Origin: Phocoena phocoena
Lineage: Eukaryota; Chordata; Mammalia; Artiodactyla; Phocoenidae
Assembly: GCF_963924675.1 (NCBI RefSeq)
Contig: NC_089219.1
Location: forward strand, 145,286,288 to 145,350,287
DNA length: 64,000 nucleotides
Direction: 5' to 3'
Below, in pieces: positions 13,251 through 23,869 of this stretch. Under the pieces are notes generated by a model. That model had not been told where the DNA came from, ran no database searches, and worked only from the letters and a program-made list of their open reading frames with translations. Numbering within the stretch: position 1 is the first letter of the stretch; each line of letters starts with the position of its first letter. The translations under genes were made by a program, and so were the position numbers.

Positions 13251-13392
13251 TGAGAAGGGGTCCATAGGCTTCTCCAAATTGCCAAAGAAATCTCTGGGAA
13301 CTAAAAAAGGTCAAGAACCCTTTTTCTGAGGCTATCATGTTGCCTTTGCCTTTGCCTTTCTCCTTTAAGGGCCCATTCTCTCAGTTCCTTTT

Positions 13393-14146
13393 TTTTTTAA
13401 ATTAATTTTTATTGGAGTATAGTTCCTTTACAATGTTGTGTTTTTACTGTACAGCAAAGTGAATCAGCTGTACATATATATGTATTCCCTCTGTTTTGGA
13501 TTTCCTTCCCATTTAGGTCACCACAGAGCATTGAGTAGGGTTCCCTGTGCTATACAGTAGGTTCTCATTAGTTATCTATTTTATACATAGTATCAATAGT
13601 GTATGTCAGTCCCAATCTCCCAGTTCATCCCACCCTGCCCCTTCCCCCTTGATATCCATGTTTGTTCTCTACATCTGTGTCTCTGTTTCTGCTTTGCAAA
13701 TAAGATAATCTATACCAGATTCCACATATATGCGTTAATAAAAGATATTTTTCTCTTTCCGACTTACTTCACTCTGTATGACAGCCTCTAGGTCCATCCA
13801 CGTCTCTACAAATGACCCAATTTTGTTCCTTTTTAAGGCTGAGTAACATTCCATTGTATATGTGTACTGCATCTTCTTTATCCATTCATCTTTCGATGGA
13901 TATTTAGGTTGCTTCCATGACCTGGCTATTATCAGTAGTGCTGCTATGAACATTGGGGTGCATGTGTCTTTTTGAATTATGGTTTTCTCAGGGTTTATGC
14001 CTAGGAGTGGGATTGCTGGGTTATATGGTAGTTCTATTTTTAGTTTTTTAAGGAACCTCCATACTGTTCTCCATAGTGGCTGTATCAATTTACATTCCCA
14101 CCAACAGTGCAAGAGGGTTCACTTTTCTCCACACCCTCTCCGGCAT
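13393..14146 (-). repeat. L1 LINE, short 3' copy with clear target-site duplication
   Basis: A minus-strand L1 3' end plus the end of ORF2, broken by frameshifts. The flanks ctctcagttccttt (from 13378) and ctctcagttgccttt (from 14147) form the duplication, which fixes both ends. Confidence 0.93.
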
Positions 14147-14376
14147 CTCTCAGTTGCCTTTGCTATTCATTTTCTTTATTCTAAATGTGTTCTCACTTTT
14201 TTGAGCCAAGAAAAGTCAGAAAAGAAAAAGAGCAGCTATGAAAGAAATTCTTTGCTTGGCTTATTTGCCAATCTGTTGAAGTCAGTAAAACTGTGGCCTT
14301 CCTAACATAGTTATATACTTGCTTAGACTTTAAGAAATTTCTAGTGAGAACTACTCTTCTAAAAACTAATTTGTAG

Positions 14377-14594
14377 GGGCTTCCCTCGTGGTGCAGTGGT
14401 TGAGAGTCCGCCTGCCGATGCAGGGGACACGGGTTCGTGCCCTGGTCTGGGAAGATCCCACATGCCGTGGAGCGGCTGGGCCCGTGAGCCATGGCTGCTG
14501 GGCCTGCGCGTCCGGAGCCTGTGCTCCGCAACAGAAGAGGCCACAACAGTGAGAGGCCCGCGTACTGCAAAAAAACAAAAACAAAAAAACAAAA
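14377..14594 (+). repeat. CHR-type SINE, short form
   Basis: A complete plus-strand copy from the tRNA-like head (gggcttccctcgtggtgcag) to an A-rich tail. Perfect 16-base target-site duplication aaaaactaatttgtag lies at 14361-14376 and 14595-14610. Confidence 0.96.
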
Positions 14595-14782
14595 AAAAAC
14601 TAATTTGTAGATGATTTCATAATGGAATGATTTTTCTTATCTCCAGTTTCACTTGGAGTTTTATTAGGATTTTTATACAGAGGTATCATTAAATATGCAG
14701 TTCTGTTATGAAGTAGGCATGAACATTTGTAACACAGGTTGGAAGAAAAGAAAATGTATTAGGAATCAGAAAAGCATCGAGT

Positions 14783-15121
14783 GGGGCTTCCCTGGTGACG
14801 CAGTGGTTAAGAATCCGCCTGCCAATGCAGGGGACATGGGTTTGAGCCCGAGTTCGAGCCCGGGTCCGGGAAGATCCCACATGCCGCAGAGCGACTAAGC
14901 CCGTGTACCACAACTACTGAGCCCACGTGCCACAACTACCGAAGCCCACGTGCCTAGATCTCGTGCTCCACAACAAGGGAAGCAACCACAATGAGAAGCC
15001 CCCGCACCTCAATGAAGAGTAGCCCCTGCTCGCCGCAGCTAGAGAAAGCCCGCGTGCAGCAGCGAAGACCCAACGCAGCCATAAATAAGTAAATAAATAA
15101 ACAAACAAATAATTTAAAAAA
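14783..15121 (+). repeat. CHR-type SINE, long form
   Basis: A plus-strand long-form copy ending in an aaataaataaacaaacaaa-type tail. The target-site duplication is agaaaagcatcgag (14768-14781) and agaaaagcattgag (15122-15135), with one mismatch. Confidence 0.95.
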
Positions 15122-15441
15122 AGAAAAGCATTGAGGAAGTAAGGAAAGAAAAATGAATATTACTGACGATCTATTCCACATTTTCTTTTTCAGAAATTCC
15201 ATCTAGGTGTCCTTGATGTAGTGTGACTGTATATTCTAAGTTCAAATATGTTTTACTTTTATAAAATTCAGAGTACTACAGATACCAAATATTAGCCTAT
15301 ATTTATTTTAAAATGTGATGATAGTGCTTGAAAATGTTAAACATAGTGGTAGATAATATGCAGAACAAACATTAGGTTCTTTTTTAGGGACACACAGTGT
15401 TAAGACTACTCACAGTACAGTTCTTGCTGTCTATCATTTTA

Positions 15442-15760
15442 TTTATTTTATTAAAAAATATTTATTGATTTATTTTTGGCTGCATTGGGTCTTCGTTGCT
15501 GCACGCAGGCTTTCTGAAGTTGCAGTGAGCACGGGCTGCTCTTTGTTGCAGTGTGCAGGCTTCTCATTGCAGTGGCTTCTCGTTGTAGGGCACGGGCTCT
15601 AAATGCATGGGCTTCAGTAGTTGTGGCTCGTGGGCTCTAGAGCGCAGGCTCAGTAGTTGTGCACGGGCTCAGTTGCTCCACGGCATGTGGGATCTTCCCA
15701 GACCAGGGCTCAAACCCGTGCCAGGCACATTCTTAACCACTGTGCCACCAGGGACATCCC
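15442..15760 (-). repeat. CHR-type SINE, long form
   Basis: A minus-strand copy flanked by the perfect duplication tgtctatcatttta (15428-15441 and 15761-15774). It sits 245 bases upstream of the NSL1 penultimate exon. Confidence 0.95.
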
Positions 15761-16004
15761 TGTCTATCATTTTATACTTATAACCATAAGTTTTTCTCTG
15801 CTATTCTAATATTTTCACGGTCTTTTTATTTATCTGGATAAACTTAATAGGACACTTGTTTTAAATAGATTACAAAGTATTCTAAGAAAGATTGAGCCAA
15901 GGTGAATAATTCTAACAGATTGTTGTCCAGATAGCATCTGCATGTCTTTTATGACTTCGTATTAGATAAAAAGCCTAAAATACTGTTTGACGGTTTCTTT
16001 GCAG

Positions 16005-16072
16005 CCCCTCGTATGGAAAATTTGAAAAGCAGAGGAGAAACGATAGCTAAGGAGATCAGTGAAGCCATGAAG
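16005..16072 (+). CDS. NSL1: NSL1 penultimate coding exon
   Basis: The exon is 68 bases. It is preceded by a pyrimidine-rich acceptor ending in gcag and followed by the donor gtaaaa. It starts in phase with two bases completing a split codon (Ala in human), then reads PRMENLKSRGETIAKEISEAMK. The conserved reading frame, correct splice signals and continuation into the terminal exon make this secure although the exon is too short to show up as an open reading frame. Confidence 0.95.
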
Positions 16073-18471
16073 GTAAAAGCTACATACTAAATTATAAGTG
16101 AATAACATGTGTGGCTAGATGTTTGCTTTTAGCATTCTTAGGTGTTTTAGTCTGTTGTAACGGGAATTCTCAGTAGTCTTTTAAATAGATCGTTAATGAA
16201 TTTATTAAGTGACGGTAACATTCAGAATAATTGCCATTTATTAGACACCTACTATGTGCCAGTATTATACCTGGCTTCTTTAAAGGTTGGTTATATTTTT
16301 GAGTTCTGAGAGTTAGCAATCCATCAAACAATTTTGGATAATAATACCAGTTAACATTTAGTCAGCATTTAGTATGGATTAGGCACCATCTGACTGCTTT
16401 ACATGTATTATATTTCCTCATTTAATCCTTACACTAACCCTCTGAGATAGGTACTGCTACTGTTTTACAGATAAGGAAACCAAGGCACAGAGGGGCTAAG
16501 TAGATTGCCCACATAAGTAATTGTGCCAGGATTTAAACCCTAGATGTTTAGCTCCAGAGCCTATACTCTCAGCCACTATATTATTCTGTGTTGATGCAAA
16601 TAATCAATAAACAATATACAATAAGAATAGAAGAAGAGTTTTATTAGCGCCAAACTGAGGACTATAGCCCAGGAAACAGCTTCTCAGTAGCTCTGCTGGG
16701 ACTGCTCCGAAGGGGTAAGGGAGGAGAGAGGATATATGAATTTTTTTGGCTGGAAAAAATGTGGTCAAGGTTACAGCTTGGTAAAAGATTACTGCTAACC
16801 ACAAAGAACAGACATCTCAAGTTAATGAATTTAGGATTTTTTCTGTGTATGGGAAGATGCAAGCATCTGGGGTCATTGAAATTCATCCTTAAATATGCAT
16901 CTTAACTATCTAGAAGCCTATACATCCAAAGCACAGAATGCCTGAATTCCCCTGAGGGCTCACTGTCTCGGGTGGCTGCAGTGGGTTGCAGCTTAACCCT
17001 TTATGTAAGTGGATGATGAACAAATTCTTTTCTTTAATGATGAAAGCAGATGTACAGTGTATGTTTGACAGGCCACAAGACAGGCTGTTTCAGTTAGCAT
17101 AAAGTTCAGGCTAAATCATGTATAAGCCAGAGTGATTTCCCCATACCTCAATATGTGAAAATTTCTTCCATCAACTGTATATCCAACTTGGAGTTTTAAT
17201 ATTACTATCATAAAATTGTTTATATTATTGACATTTATTTTGCCAAACAGAAAGTATTTAGATTTCTAGTACAGGAAAATTATTTTAAAACTCCTTCAGA
17301 ATCTCCTCTGTTTTGATCATCTTCTGTTAACACTCTTTTGTGGTTTGTACTGATGCCATGATTTTCTGGTACTCACACTTCTCTCATAACATGTTCTTTT
17401 TTTTTTTTTTTTTTTTTTTTGCGGTATGCGGGCCTCTCACTGTTGTAGCCTCTCCCGTCATGGAGCACAGGCTCCGGACGCGCAGGCTCAGTGGCCATGG
17501 CTCATGGGCCCAGCCGCTCCGTGGCATGTGGGATGTTCCCGGCCCAGGGCACGAACCCGTGTCCCCTGCATCGGCAGACGGACTCTCAACCACTGCGCCA
17601 CCAGGAAAGCCCTCATAACATGTTCTTAATCAGGAGTTGACAAACTGTGGTGGGACAGGGTAAAATCCAGCCTGCCACCTGTTTTTGTAAATAAAACTAT
17701 TTTGGAACACAGCCATGTACTTACTGTCTATGGCTTCTTTACATTACAACAGGAAAGTTGAATAATTGCGACAGAGATGTAAAGGCCCTCAGAGCCTAAA
17801 ATGTTTACTGTATGGCCCTTTACAGAAAAAATGTGCTGATCCCTGCTCTTGATAATTAAGATTTCTAAAATACTTACTATATTAAAATATGGAATTTCAG
17901 ACATTAAATTTTAAACTCTGAAATTCTGTTACCTCCTGTTTTGCCAGAGTTTTATTTTACTACCAGGCATTATAGGAACAGAACATATCTTTTTAGTTTT
18001 AGCTTTTTGTTAAAATTCCTCAGCTAAAACTGGTATTTTAAGGTAAAGTTGAATATCTATGACCTAAAAAATTAGGTTTTAGAAAAAGCCTTGATCTGAA
18101 GAGTTAAAATACTCAAGTGTTGTGTCTATCTCTGTGTGTTTGCGTTTCAACCTGAGATTAATGTTAAGTATTACTGTTGTTTGTTTTTTAAGTCCTTGCC
18201 TGCATTAATTGAACAAGGAGATGGATTTTCCCAAGTTTTAAAGATGCAGCCTGTTATCCAGCTCCAGAGAGTCCACCAAGAAGTGTTTTCCGGTTGTTGT
18301 AGGAAACCAGATGTTAAACCTGAGAGCTTTATAGCACAAATAGAAACCACACCAGCAGAGAGTTCTGCTAGGAAAGACACTGACTTGGTACTGAGAAGAA
18401 AGCGAACTGAAGACTGCCCCCAGAGAAAATGGTATCCACTGCGGCCAAAGAGGATCAGTCTTGACACATAA
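16005..18471 (+). CDS. NSL1: NSL1, MIS12 kinetochore complex subunit (last two coding exons)
   Basis: Coding part in this window is join(16005-16072, 18193-18471), partial at the 5' end. NSL1 is one of four subunits of the MIS12 complex (MIS12, DSN1, NSL1, PMF1), which links inner-kinetochore chromatin to KNL1 and the NDC80 complex. The two exons encode 22 whole codons plus the last two bases of a split codon, then 92 residues. From memory the human protein is 281 residues, and these exons match its residues from about 167 to the end without gaps. Seen here: a coiled-coil-like stretch (MENLKSRGETIAKEISEAMK), the central PVIQL motif (PVIHL in human) and the basic tail ending in SLDT, which in human contacts the RWD domains of KNL1. 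Splice sites are GT/AG with a clear pyrimidine tract. Earlier exons were looked for and not found. Confidence 0.96.
16370..16588 (-). repeat. MIR-type SINE, antisense
   Basis: The wording 'ttttacagataaggaaacca', then ggcacagaggggctaag and 'gcccacataagtaattg' is the reverse complement of the MIR core and end. L2-like sequence may lie just before it (16220-16280). Confidence 0.7.
16589..17150 (-). repeat. Solitary LTR of an endogenous retrovirus
   Basis: The segment begins TG and ends CA, about 562 bases. The minus-strand reading carries an AATAAA near its 3' part (complement of tttatt at about 16638). It resembles a mammalian ERV LTR. No internal gag, pol or env sequence is attached, and no exact target duplication was found, so ends are approximate. 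It lies in the last NSL1 intron. Confidence 0.55.
17399..17612 (-). repeat. CHR-type SINE, short form
   Basis: A minus-strand copy with a 20-base T tail. The perfect duplication tcataacatgttctt lies at 17384-17398 and 17613-17627. Low divergence suggests a young insertion. Confidence 0.96.
17632..17866. repeat. hAT-Charlie-type nonautonomous element
   Basis: The wording 'ttgacaaactgtggtggg' ... 'ctgtttttgtaaataaaac' ... 'atggccctttacagaaaa' ... 'gctgatccctgctct' matches a well-known mammalian MER element with short inverted ends. The exact family name is not certain. Confidence 0.65.
18193..18471 (+). CDS. NSL1: NSL1 terminal coding exon
   Basis: The acceptor is a T-rich tract ending in taag, directly followed by codons SLPALIEQG. 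The exon codes for 92 residues and ends at TAA (18469-18471), the same length as the human last exon. The PVIQL motif is at 18250-18264. The KNL1-binding tail, human residues 258-281 by alignment, is at about 18397-18468 and is rich in Arg, Lys and Pro. The open frame extends 57 bases upstream of the acceptor, but that part is intron. Confidence 0.96.
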   Translation, partial: SLPALIEQGDGFSQVLKMQPVIQLQRVHQEVFSGCCRKPDVKPESFIAQIETTPAESSARKDTDLVLRRKRTEDCPQRKWYPLRPKRISLDT

Positions 18472-19722
18472 ACTCTTTTTGTTTATCTTGGGAGTTGAGA
18501 TTAGGCACTATCAACATTTAGATTCCAGCTTAATGCCTGGACAGGACTTCATTTAAAACAACAGATAAGTAGTGATTCTTTTACACAAATATAGTAGCTC
18601 TGTGCTGGGGTATGATGTAATATTGTATTTCTTTCCTCACCTTTGCATTGATAGTCAGTGAAAAGCGTATTGTTTGAATATTGGCACAAAGCCTGTCAAT
18701 GGTCATTAAGAGTGCAAACTTTTACTGTCCTTGAATACCATCAACACTTGGCTGCCTTACAGCTTTTATGGAATTTCAGACGTAACATATTCCATTGGGT
18801 TTCCTGGATATACATCTTTCTTTTAAAAAAAGAGCTGTCATTATTTAAGGACTGAAAGTCATCATCAGTTCTGCCCAGGAGCAGATGCAGTCCTCCCCCA
18901 CCCCTGCAAAGCAGGTTGATTTATCAAATTGGCGTGCAGGTGACAAGACTGGCTCTGACTTTGTTACTCTAAGTTCCGCTAATTTGGATTTGTGGGATTA
19001 ATTATAGGATTTTTTGGTTTTGTTTTGTTAGGTAAAGAAGATGATTATTTTGTGAAGATGATTATTATGTGTAAAAATTTCTGTTAGAAATAAAAATTGG
19101 CATGTAGCCAATGTTTCTTACCCACACTTTTGTTTTCCATAGATCTCTTAACTTTTAAACATAATTTGACTTGGAACTAATAGTTTCTTTTCAGGATTTC
19201 TCATTACTTCTTTGTAAATGACTCCAGGTCAAAAATATATATCAGATTAATACATGAAACAAATTGTCATTGTGGAACAAATATAGATGCAATCATACCG
19301 AACTGTTTTACATTTAAGAATGTTTATATATCAAGTATATAATCATTGGTAGAAGTCTGAGAAAGCTATATTGCCTATACTTCTAACATTAATTGCAGTT
19401 TCTTATCTCTTATTGTGTCTCTTACATTAATACATTGTAGGCAGTGTCATCTAATTTGCCAACTGTTTCCCTATTAATGACTGAATACCTTCATTCCTTT
19501 GCAGAGGAATTTACTAATCATGAGGCTGGAAAATCCATACTTCTCTTGTTCATTATGTCTTAATAATCATAAAAGTCTAAATGTGACAGAAAATCTGTCT
19601 CAGTGAAGAGAACTTACAAAGCTACTTTATCGCATTCTGTATTTGAATGTTACAACTTGAGATCTGTATATTTGTACACAGCAGTGTGTTTTTTATTAAA
19701 ATAATGTACAAAGACTTCACGC
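18472..19722 (+). other. NSL1: NSL1 3' untranslated region and poly(A) signals
   Basis: Non-coding, AT-rich sequence follows the NSL1 stop codon. An AATAAA lies at 19089-19094 and a variant ATTAAA at 19695-19700. The second is followed within about 40 bases by a SINE inserted at 19740, so the far end of the UTR is likely near 19,720. Which signal is used cannot be told from sequence. No repeat was recognised inside the UTR. Confidence 0.6.
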
Positions 19723-19739
19723 TTATACTGTGTATTTCT

Positions 19740-20058
19740 TTTTAATTAACTTATTTATTTTTGGCTGCATTGGGTCTTCATTGCTGCGTGCGGGCTTTCT
19801 CTAGTTGCGGCAAGTGAGGGCTACTCTTCGTTGTGGTGCACGGGCTTCTCATTGTGGTGGCTTCTCTTGTGGAGCACAGGCTCTAGGCGTGTGGGCTTCA
19901 GTAGTTGTGGCTCGCAGGCTGTAGAGCGCAGGCTCAGCAGTTGTGGCGCACAGGCTTAGTTGCTCCGCGGTATGTGGGATCTTCCCCGACCAGGGCTCAA
20001 ACCCGTGTCCCCTGCATTGGCAGCCGGATTCTTTACCACTGAGCCACCAGGGAAGCCC
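19740..20058 (-). repeat. CHR-type SINE, long form, just past NSL1
   Basis: A minus-strand copy, starting about 40 bases after the last NSL1 poly(A) signal. Imperfect flanks tgtgtatttct and tgtgtgttttt may be the target duplication. Confidence 0.9.
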
Positions 20059-20528
20059 CTGTGTGTTTTTAAGAGTTGTCTCAGGCCTTCTTGAGCTCAG
20101 CTTTAGTTAGATGGTAGATCAGCACCTTGCATTTCAGAACATACTAAATTTCACTTTAAAACCGTTTTGAGTCTACAGAATATTGCTATACAAATGCATT
20201 GCTAACTTTTTCATAGTACAGAATTCTGTATGAGTAGTTTCACTTCAGAAGCATGCAGACAAAAGAATTATTGTTAATTCTCCTAGATTAGATAATTACA
20301 ATGTGTTTACATAAGAAAATGTCTCCCTTTTAAGAGATTCATATTGAGATACATAGAGTTTAATGACTTGATGTCTTAGATTTGTTCTGAAATATGTCAG
20401 CAAAGAAAAAAAGGAAAAGGAATAGATTAAGCAAGTGTGACAAAAATCTTGATAATGTTGGATCTGTGTGAGGCTCTAATCTTTCTACTGCTGGGTCTGG
20501 AAATTTTTGTAATTAAAAAGAAGTTTTG

Positions 20529-20731
20529 GGGGCTTCCCTGGTGGCGCAGTGGTTGAGAGTCCGCCTGCTGATGCAGGGGATGCGGGTTCGTGCCCCGGTC
20601 TAGGAAGATCCCACATGCCATGGAGTGGCTGGGCCCATGAGCCATGGCCACTGAGCCTGCGCATCCAGAGCCTGTGCTCCTCAATGGGAGAGGCCACAAC
20701 AGTGAGAGGCCTGCGTACGGAAAAAAAAAAA
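20529..20731 (+). repeat. CHR-type SINE, short form
   Basis: A plus-strand copy ending in an A tail. The duplication aaaaagaagttttg lies at 20515-20528 and again after the tail. Confidence 0.95.
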
Positions 20732-20781
20732 AAAAAGAAGTTTTGTTGTTTTTAAAGTGCTCAGACAGGCAGCTGAAACTT

Positions 20782-20869
20782 TTTTTTGTGTGGGGGGGTG
20801 TGGGAATCGAACCCACACCCCCTGCATTAGAAGCACAAAGTCTTAACCACTGGACTGCCAGGGAAGTCC
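20782..20869 (-). repeat. Short CHR-type SINE (tRNA-like head only)
   Basis: A T tail and a G-rich linker lead into the antisense tRNA-like head (gggaatcgaacccacacccc ... ccagggaagtcc). The duplication ctgaaactt is at 20773-20781 and 20870-20878. Confidence 0.92.
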
Positions 20870-21349
20870 CTGAAACTTGAAATCTTTCAGAGAGCCCCAA
20901 CTTTCACTCCACAGTTATAGCAGAGTTACAAATGAAATACCGTTAGGAAAAAAAATATATTAGCATTATTAACTAAGATAAGCATGGCTGATATCAGTAA
21001 TAATATTGATAATATACATTTTTAAGAAGAGAAATTGAGTTTCTGCATAGACCAAGAACTAAGCTAGCTAAGGTGATAAAAGTCCAGAAAGTTTATAGTT
21101 GCAGGGAATGTTGAAGGAAAGAATAGAAAATCAAATATTGACCTACCTATGGTAAAAAGAAGGCTGGATTGGATGGAGTCTTAAAATTTCCTTTCAACAA
21201 AAACCAAAGCCAAACAAACAAAAAAACACAACACGGGAAGTTTAAATCCAGTTCCACTGGAGAGAGAACACTGTTAAAGCAGCTGGTTTCTGAAAACACT
21301 GAAGGAGTATCTTTGTTTTCCAGACTTCAGACATTAGAAACTGTATTAG

Positions 21350-21995
21350 TTGGTTTGAGTTGCTATAACAAAATACCACAGACTGGGTAGCCTAAACAAC
21401 AGAAATTTAATGTCTCACAGTTCTGGAGGCTTGAAGTCCATGATCAAGGCAAATTCGGCTTCTGGTGAGGTTTCTCTTCCATCATGCATGCATTGGGGGT
21501 TGGGGGATGTTGGTGTCTTTTCTTATAAGGACATTAATCTTTTTTTTTTTTTTTTTTTTATTTATTTATGGCTATGTTGGGTCTTGGTTTCTGTGCGAGG
21601 GCTTTCTCTAGTTGTGGCAAGCGGGGACCACTCTTCATCGCGGTGCGCGGGCCTCTCACTGTCGCGGCCTCTCTTGCTGCAGAGCACAGGCTCCAGACGC
21701 GCAGGCTCAGTAGTTGTGGCTCATGGGCCCAGTTGCTCCGCGGCATGTGGGATTTTCCCGGACCGGGGCACGAACCCGTGTCCCCTGCATCGGCAGGCGG
21801 ACTCTCAACCACTGCGCCACCAGGGAAGCCCAAGGACATTAATCTTATTAGATCAGGGTTGCACCCATATAACCTCATTTGACCTTAATTACTTCCTTAG
21901 AGGCCCCATCTCCAAATACAGCCACACTGGGGGCAGGGTGGGGGCAGGGTTAGGGCTTCAACCTATGGATTTTGAGGGGAAGCAAACATTTAGCC
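21350..21995 (-). repeat. MaLR LTR (MLT1/MST type), antisense, split by a SINE
   Basis: Antisense LTR wording: 'ttgctataacaaaataccac', 'gtctcacagttctggaggct', 'gaggccccatctccaaatac'. It is cut in two by a SINE at 21541-21831. Confidence 0.75.
21541..21831 (-). repeat. CHR-type SINE, intermediate form
   Basis: The head and middle are like the short form (tgggcccatgagcc and gtgagaggcccgcg on the minus strand). It keeps the long-form tail (gcaactagagaaagccc-like segment, then cataaataaataaa). The perfect 14-base duplication aaggacattaatct is at 21527-21540 and 21832-21845. Confidence 0.95.
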
Positions 21996-22235
21996 CATAT
22001 CACTAGATAAGAGAAATCTTTTCCTAGACCTCTTTCTCTGGGTCTTTATGACTTGGGCTGCGTAGAGAACAAAGCCAATGACATCACACTTTTAATTTGC
22101 TTCAGAATGTAGCTATCTCTAAGAATGAGCTTGTTTGACTTCTATTGAAAGCCTTGGTTTTTCCCTACACACCTTCATTCATTCATTAATCCATTCAGCA
22201 GATTCCTGTTAGTCACTACTCAGTTCAAAAGTCAG

Positions 22236-22490
22236 AGAGGTTCAGAGCATAGTCTCTCAGCCAGATCATCTGCATTCAGATTTCTGCTCTCCTGTTATTA
22301 GATAGAATTGGACAAGTTGCTTAACCTCTCTGCACCGCAGTGTTCTCATATGTAACATGGGTGTGATGATAAAACCCACCTTACAGTGTTATTATGGGAA
22401 GTAAATGAGTTCATAATATAAAGTCCTTAGACTAGTACTTGGTGCAGAGTATACATAGTAAGCATTCCATAAGCATTATTATTACTTGGT
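22236..22490 (+). repeat. MIR SINE
   Basis: Typical MIR wording: 'ttgcttaacctctctgcacc', 'gtgttctcatatgtaacatg', then 'gatgataaaacccacctta'. Diverged as expected for an ancient element. Confidence 0.8.
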
Positions 22491-22499
22491 TTGACATAG

Positions 22500-22790
22500 G
22501 AAGTGAAAACACCCGTAGGATAAAACTTGTCTTCAAGAATCTCATATTCTAGTGAGGAGAACAGGCATGTGAACAGTGATCCTGCAATGCAGCAACTGCT
22601 CTATAAATGTGTGTGGAGGGAACTTTGGTGAGAAGTCATGGAAGTCTTTGTGGAGGAGGTGACATTTGAACAGTCTTGAATATTTTAGGCGAATAATCAG
22701 GGAGGAAGATTCCTGGCAGCCTGAGAGAATTTAACAAAGCAGGTGGTTGTGACGGAGCGTTGTGTACTGGAGGACCATCAGGTAAGTGTC
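22500..22790 (-). repeat. L2 LINE, antisense
   Basis: 'ctcatattctagtgaggaga' and 'ggaggaggtgacatttgaac' are antisense L2 3'-region phrases. Ends are approximate. Confidence 0.6.
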
Positions 22791-23594
22791 TCTGTGTGGG
22801 TCTTGTTTAAAGAGGCTTGCTACAGGTGAACCTGAAGAAAGAAGCAGGATCAGCTCTTAAGAATTTTGTACTTCTTAGAATTGGTGATGAGGAGCCATTA
22901 ATTTCAGCAAATGAGGGAAAAGGAAGTGGAAATCCATTGAATCCATTTTCCTCCTTTTGTAGCATTTACCCCAAAATAGCAAAAGAAAGAGAAACACACT
23001 CATCTTTTGATGAAACCAGGAGATACGTTGCCCCAAACCTTAGCATATGAAGAAGGAAAGTACATGGAGGAAAGAGAAATGATTTAGCAGATCAGAGGAA
23101 GATCCATCCTAAGTGTCTGTAGAGAGATGCACTGATAAGAGAAATCCGGTTTTCCCCCCAGAACCTCTGAACAGTTGAAGAATGGAGGACACTACAATAC
23201 CACAAAAGGCTGAGATGAGGTGGAGGAGCCTGACAACGAGATTGTGTCCTTATCTCCTGTGCTCACTGTCAGTAATTAATCTTCGCCAAAGGAATTTGTT
23301 TTCTGAAAAACTGAAGTAAAGATGCTCTGGAGAGAAGGGTGAAACTCAGTACAAAAAAATGGGCAAAATGAAATTCTGCTCTGGAATGATAAGACTTGAA
23401 GTTCCAGAAGTTCCAGCCTGGCTCACACATCTTAGATGATCCTTCTTTAGAGAAACTGAACAACCCCCAGAGAAAAGAGTTATAGACAGTGATATTTGGA
23501 GATCCTAAACCACATTTCCAGCTGGCCAATCCAGTAGCTCTACTTTAGTCTCTAAGCCTCACTTACCTAGAACTTCCAGAAACATTTTTGTATA
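22791..23594. other. Intergenic, unassigned
   Basis: No repeat or gene recognised. The open frames of up to 86 codons on either strand show no known domain and no splice or promoter context. Confidence 0.5.
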
Positions 23595-23670
23595 TATTTT
23601 ACTCTCAAAAGTGAACAGACAGGGACTGGTGGTATTTTACTCTCAAAAATGAACAGACAGGGACCATCCC
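23595..23670. repeat. 38-base tandem duplication
   Basis: Two nearly identical 38-base units in direct tandem, each starting tattttactctcaaaa and containing tgaacagacaggga. The second runs directly into a SINE head. Confidence 0.85.
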
Positions 23671-23866
23671 TGGTGGTCCAGTGGCTAAGACTCTGCGCTC
23701 CCAGTGCAGGGAGCTTGGGTTTGATCCCTGATCAGGGAGCTAGATATCGCATGCCACAACTAAGAGTTCACATGCCACAACTAAAAGATCCCACGTGCCG
23801 CAACAAAGATCCTGTGTGCCGCAACTAAGACCTGGTGCAGCCAAATAAATATTTTTTAAAAGTTAA
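23662..23866 (+). repeat. CHR-type SINE, older form
   Basis: A plus-strand element from ggaccatccctggtggtcca to the tail gcagccaaataaatatttt. Short aacagacag/aacagaca flanks lie on both sides. Confidence 0.85.
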
Positions 23867-23869
23867 AAA

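Noticed and set aside
14377..14460. tRNA-like heads with A-box and B-box-like sequence in each SINE.
   Set aside because: They are tRNA-derived SINE promoters, with tails and target duplications. They do not fold as complete tRNAs with a proper anticodon arm.
14396..14614. Many similar small open frames (VESPPADAGDTGSCPG-like and AGLSLLWPLPLRSTGS-like) scattered through the window.
   Set aside because: All fall inside CHR-type SINE copies and repeat because the SINE repeats. They are not a gene family.
18136..18192. In-frame upstream extension of the NSL1 terminal exon, starting at an ATG.
   Set aside because: It precedes a good splice acceptor, its residues do not match NSL1, and the penultimate exon joins in frame at 18193.
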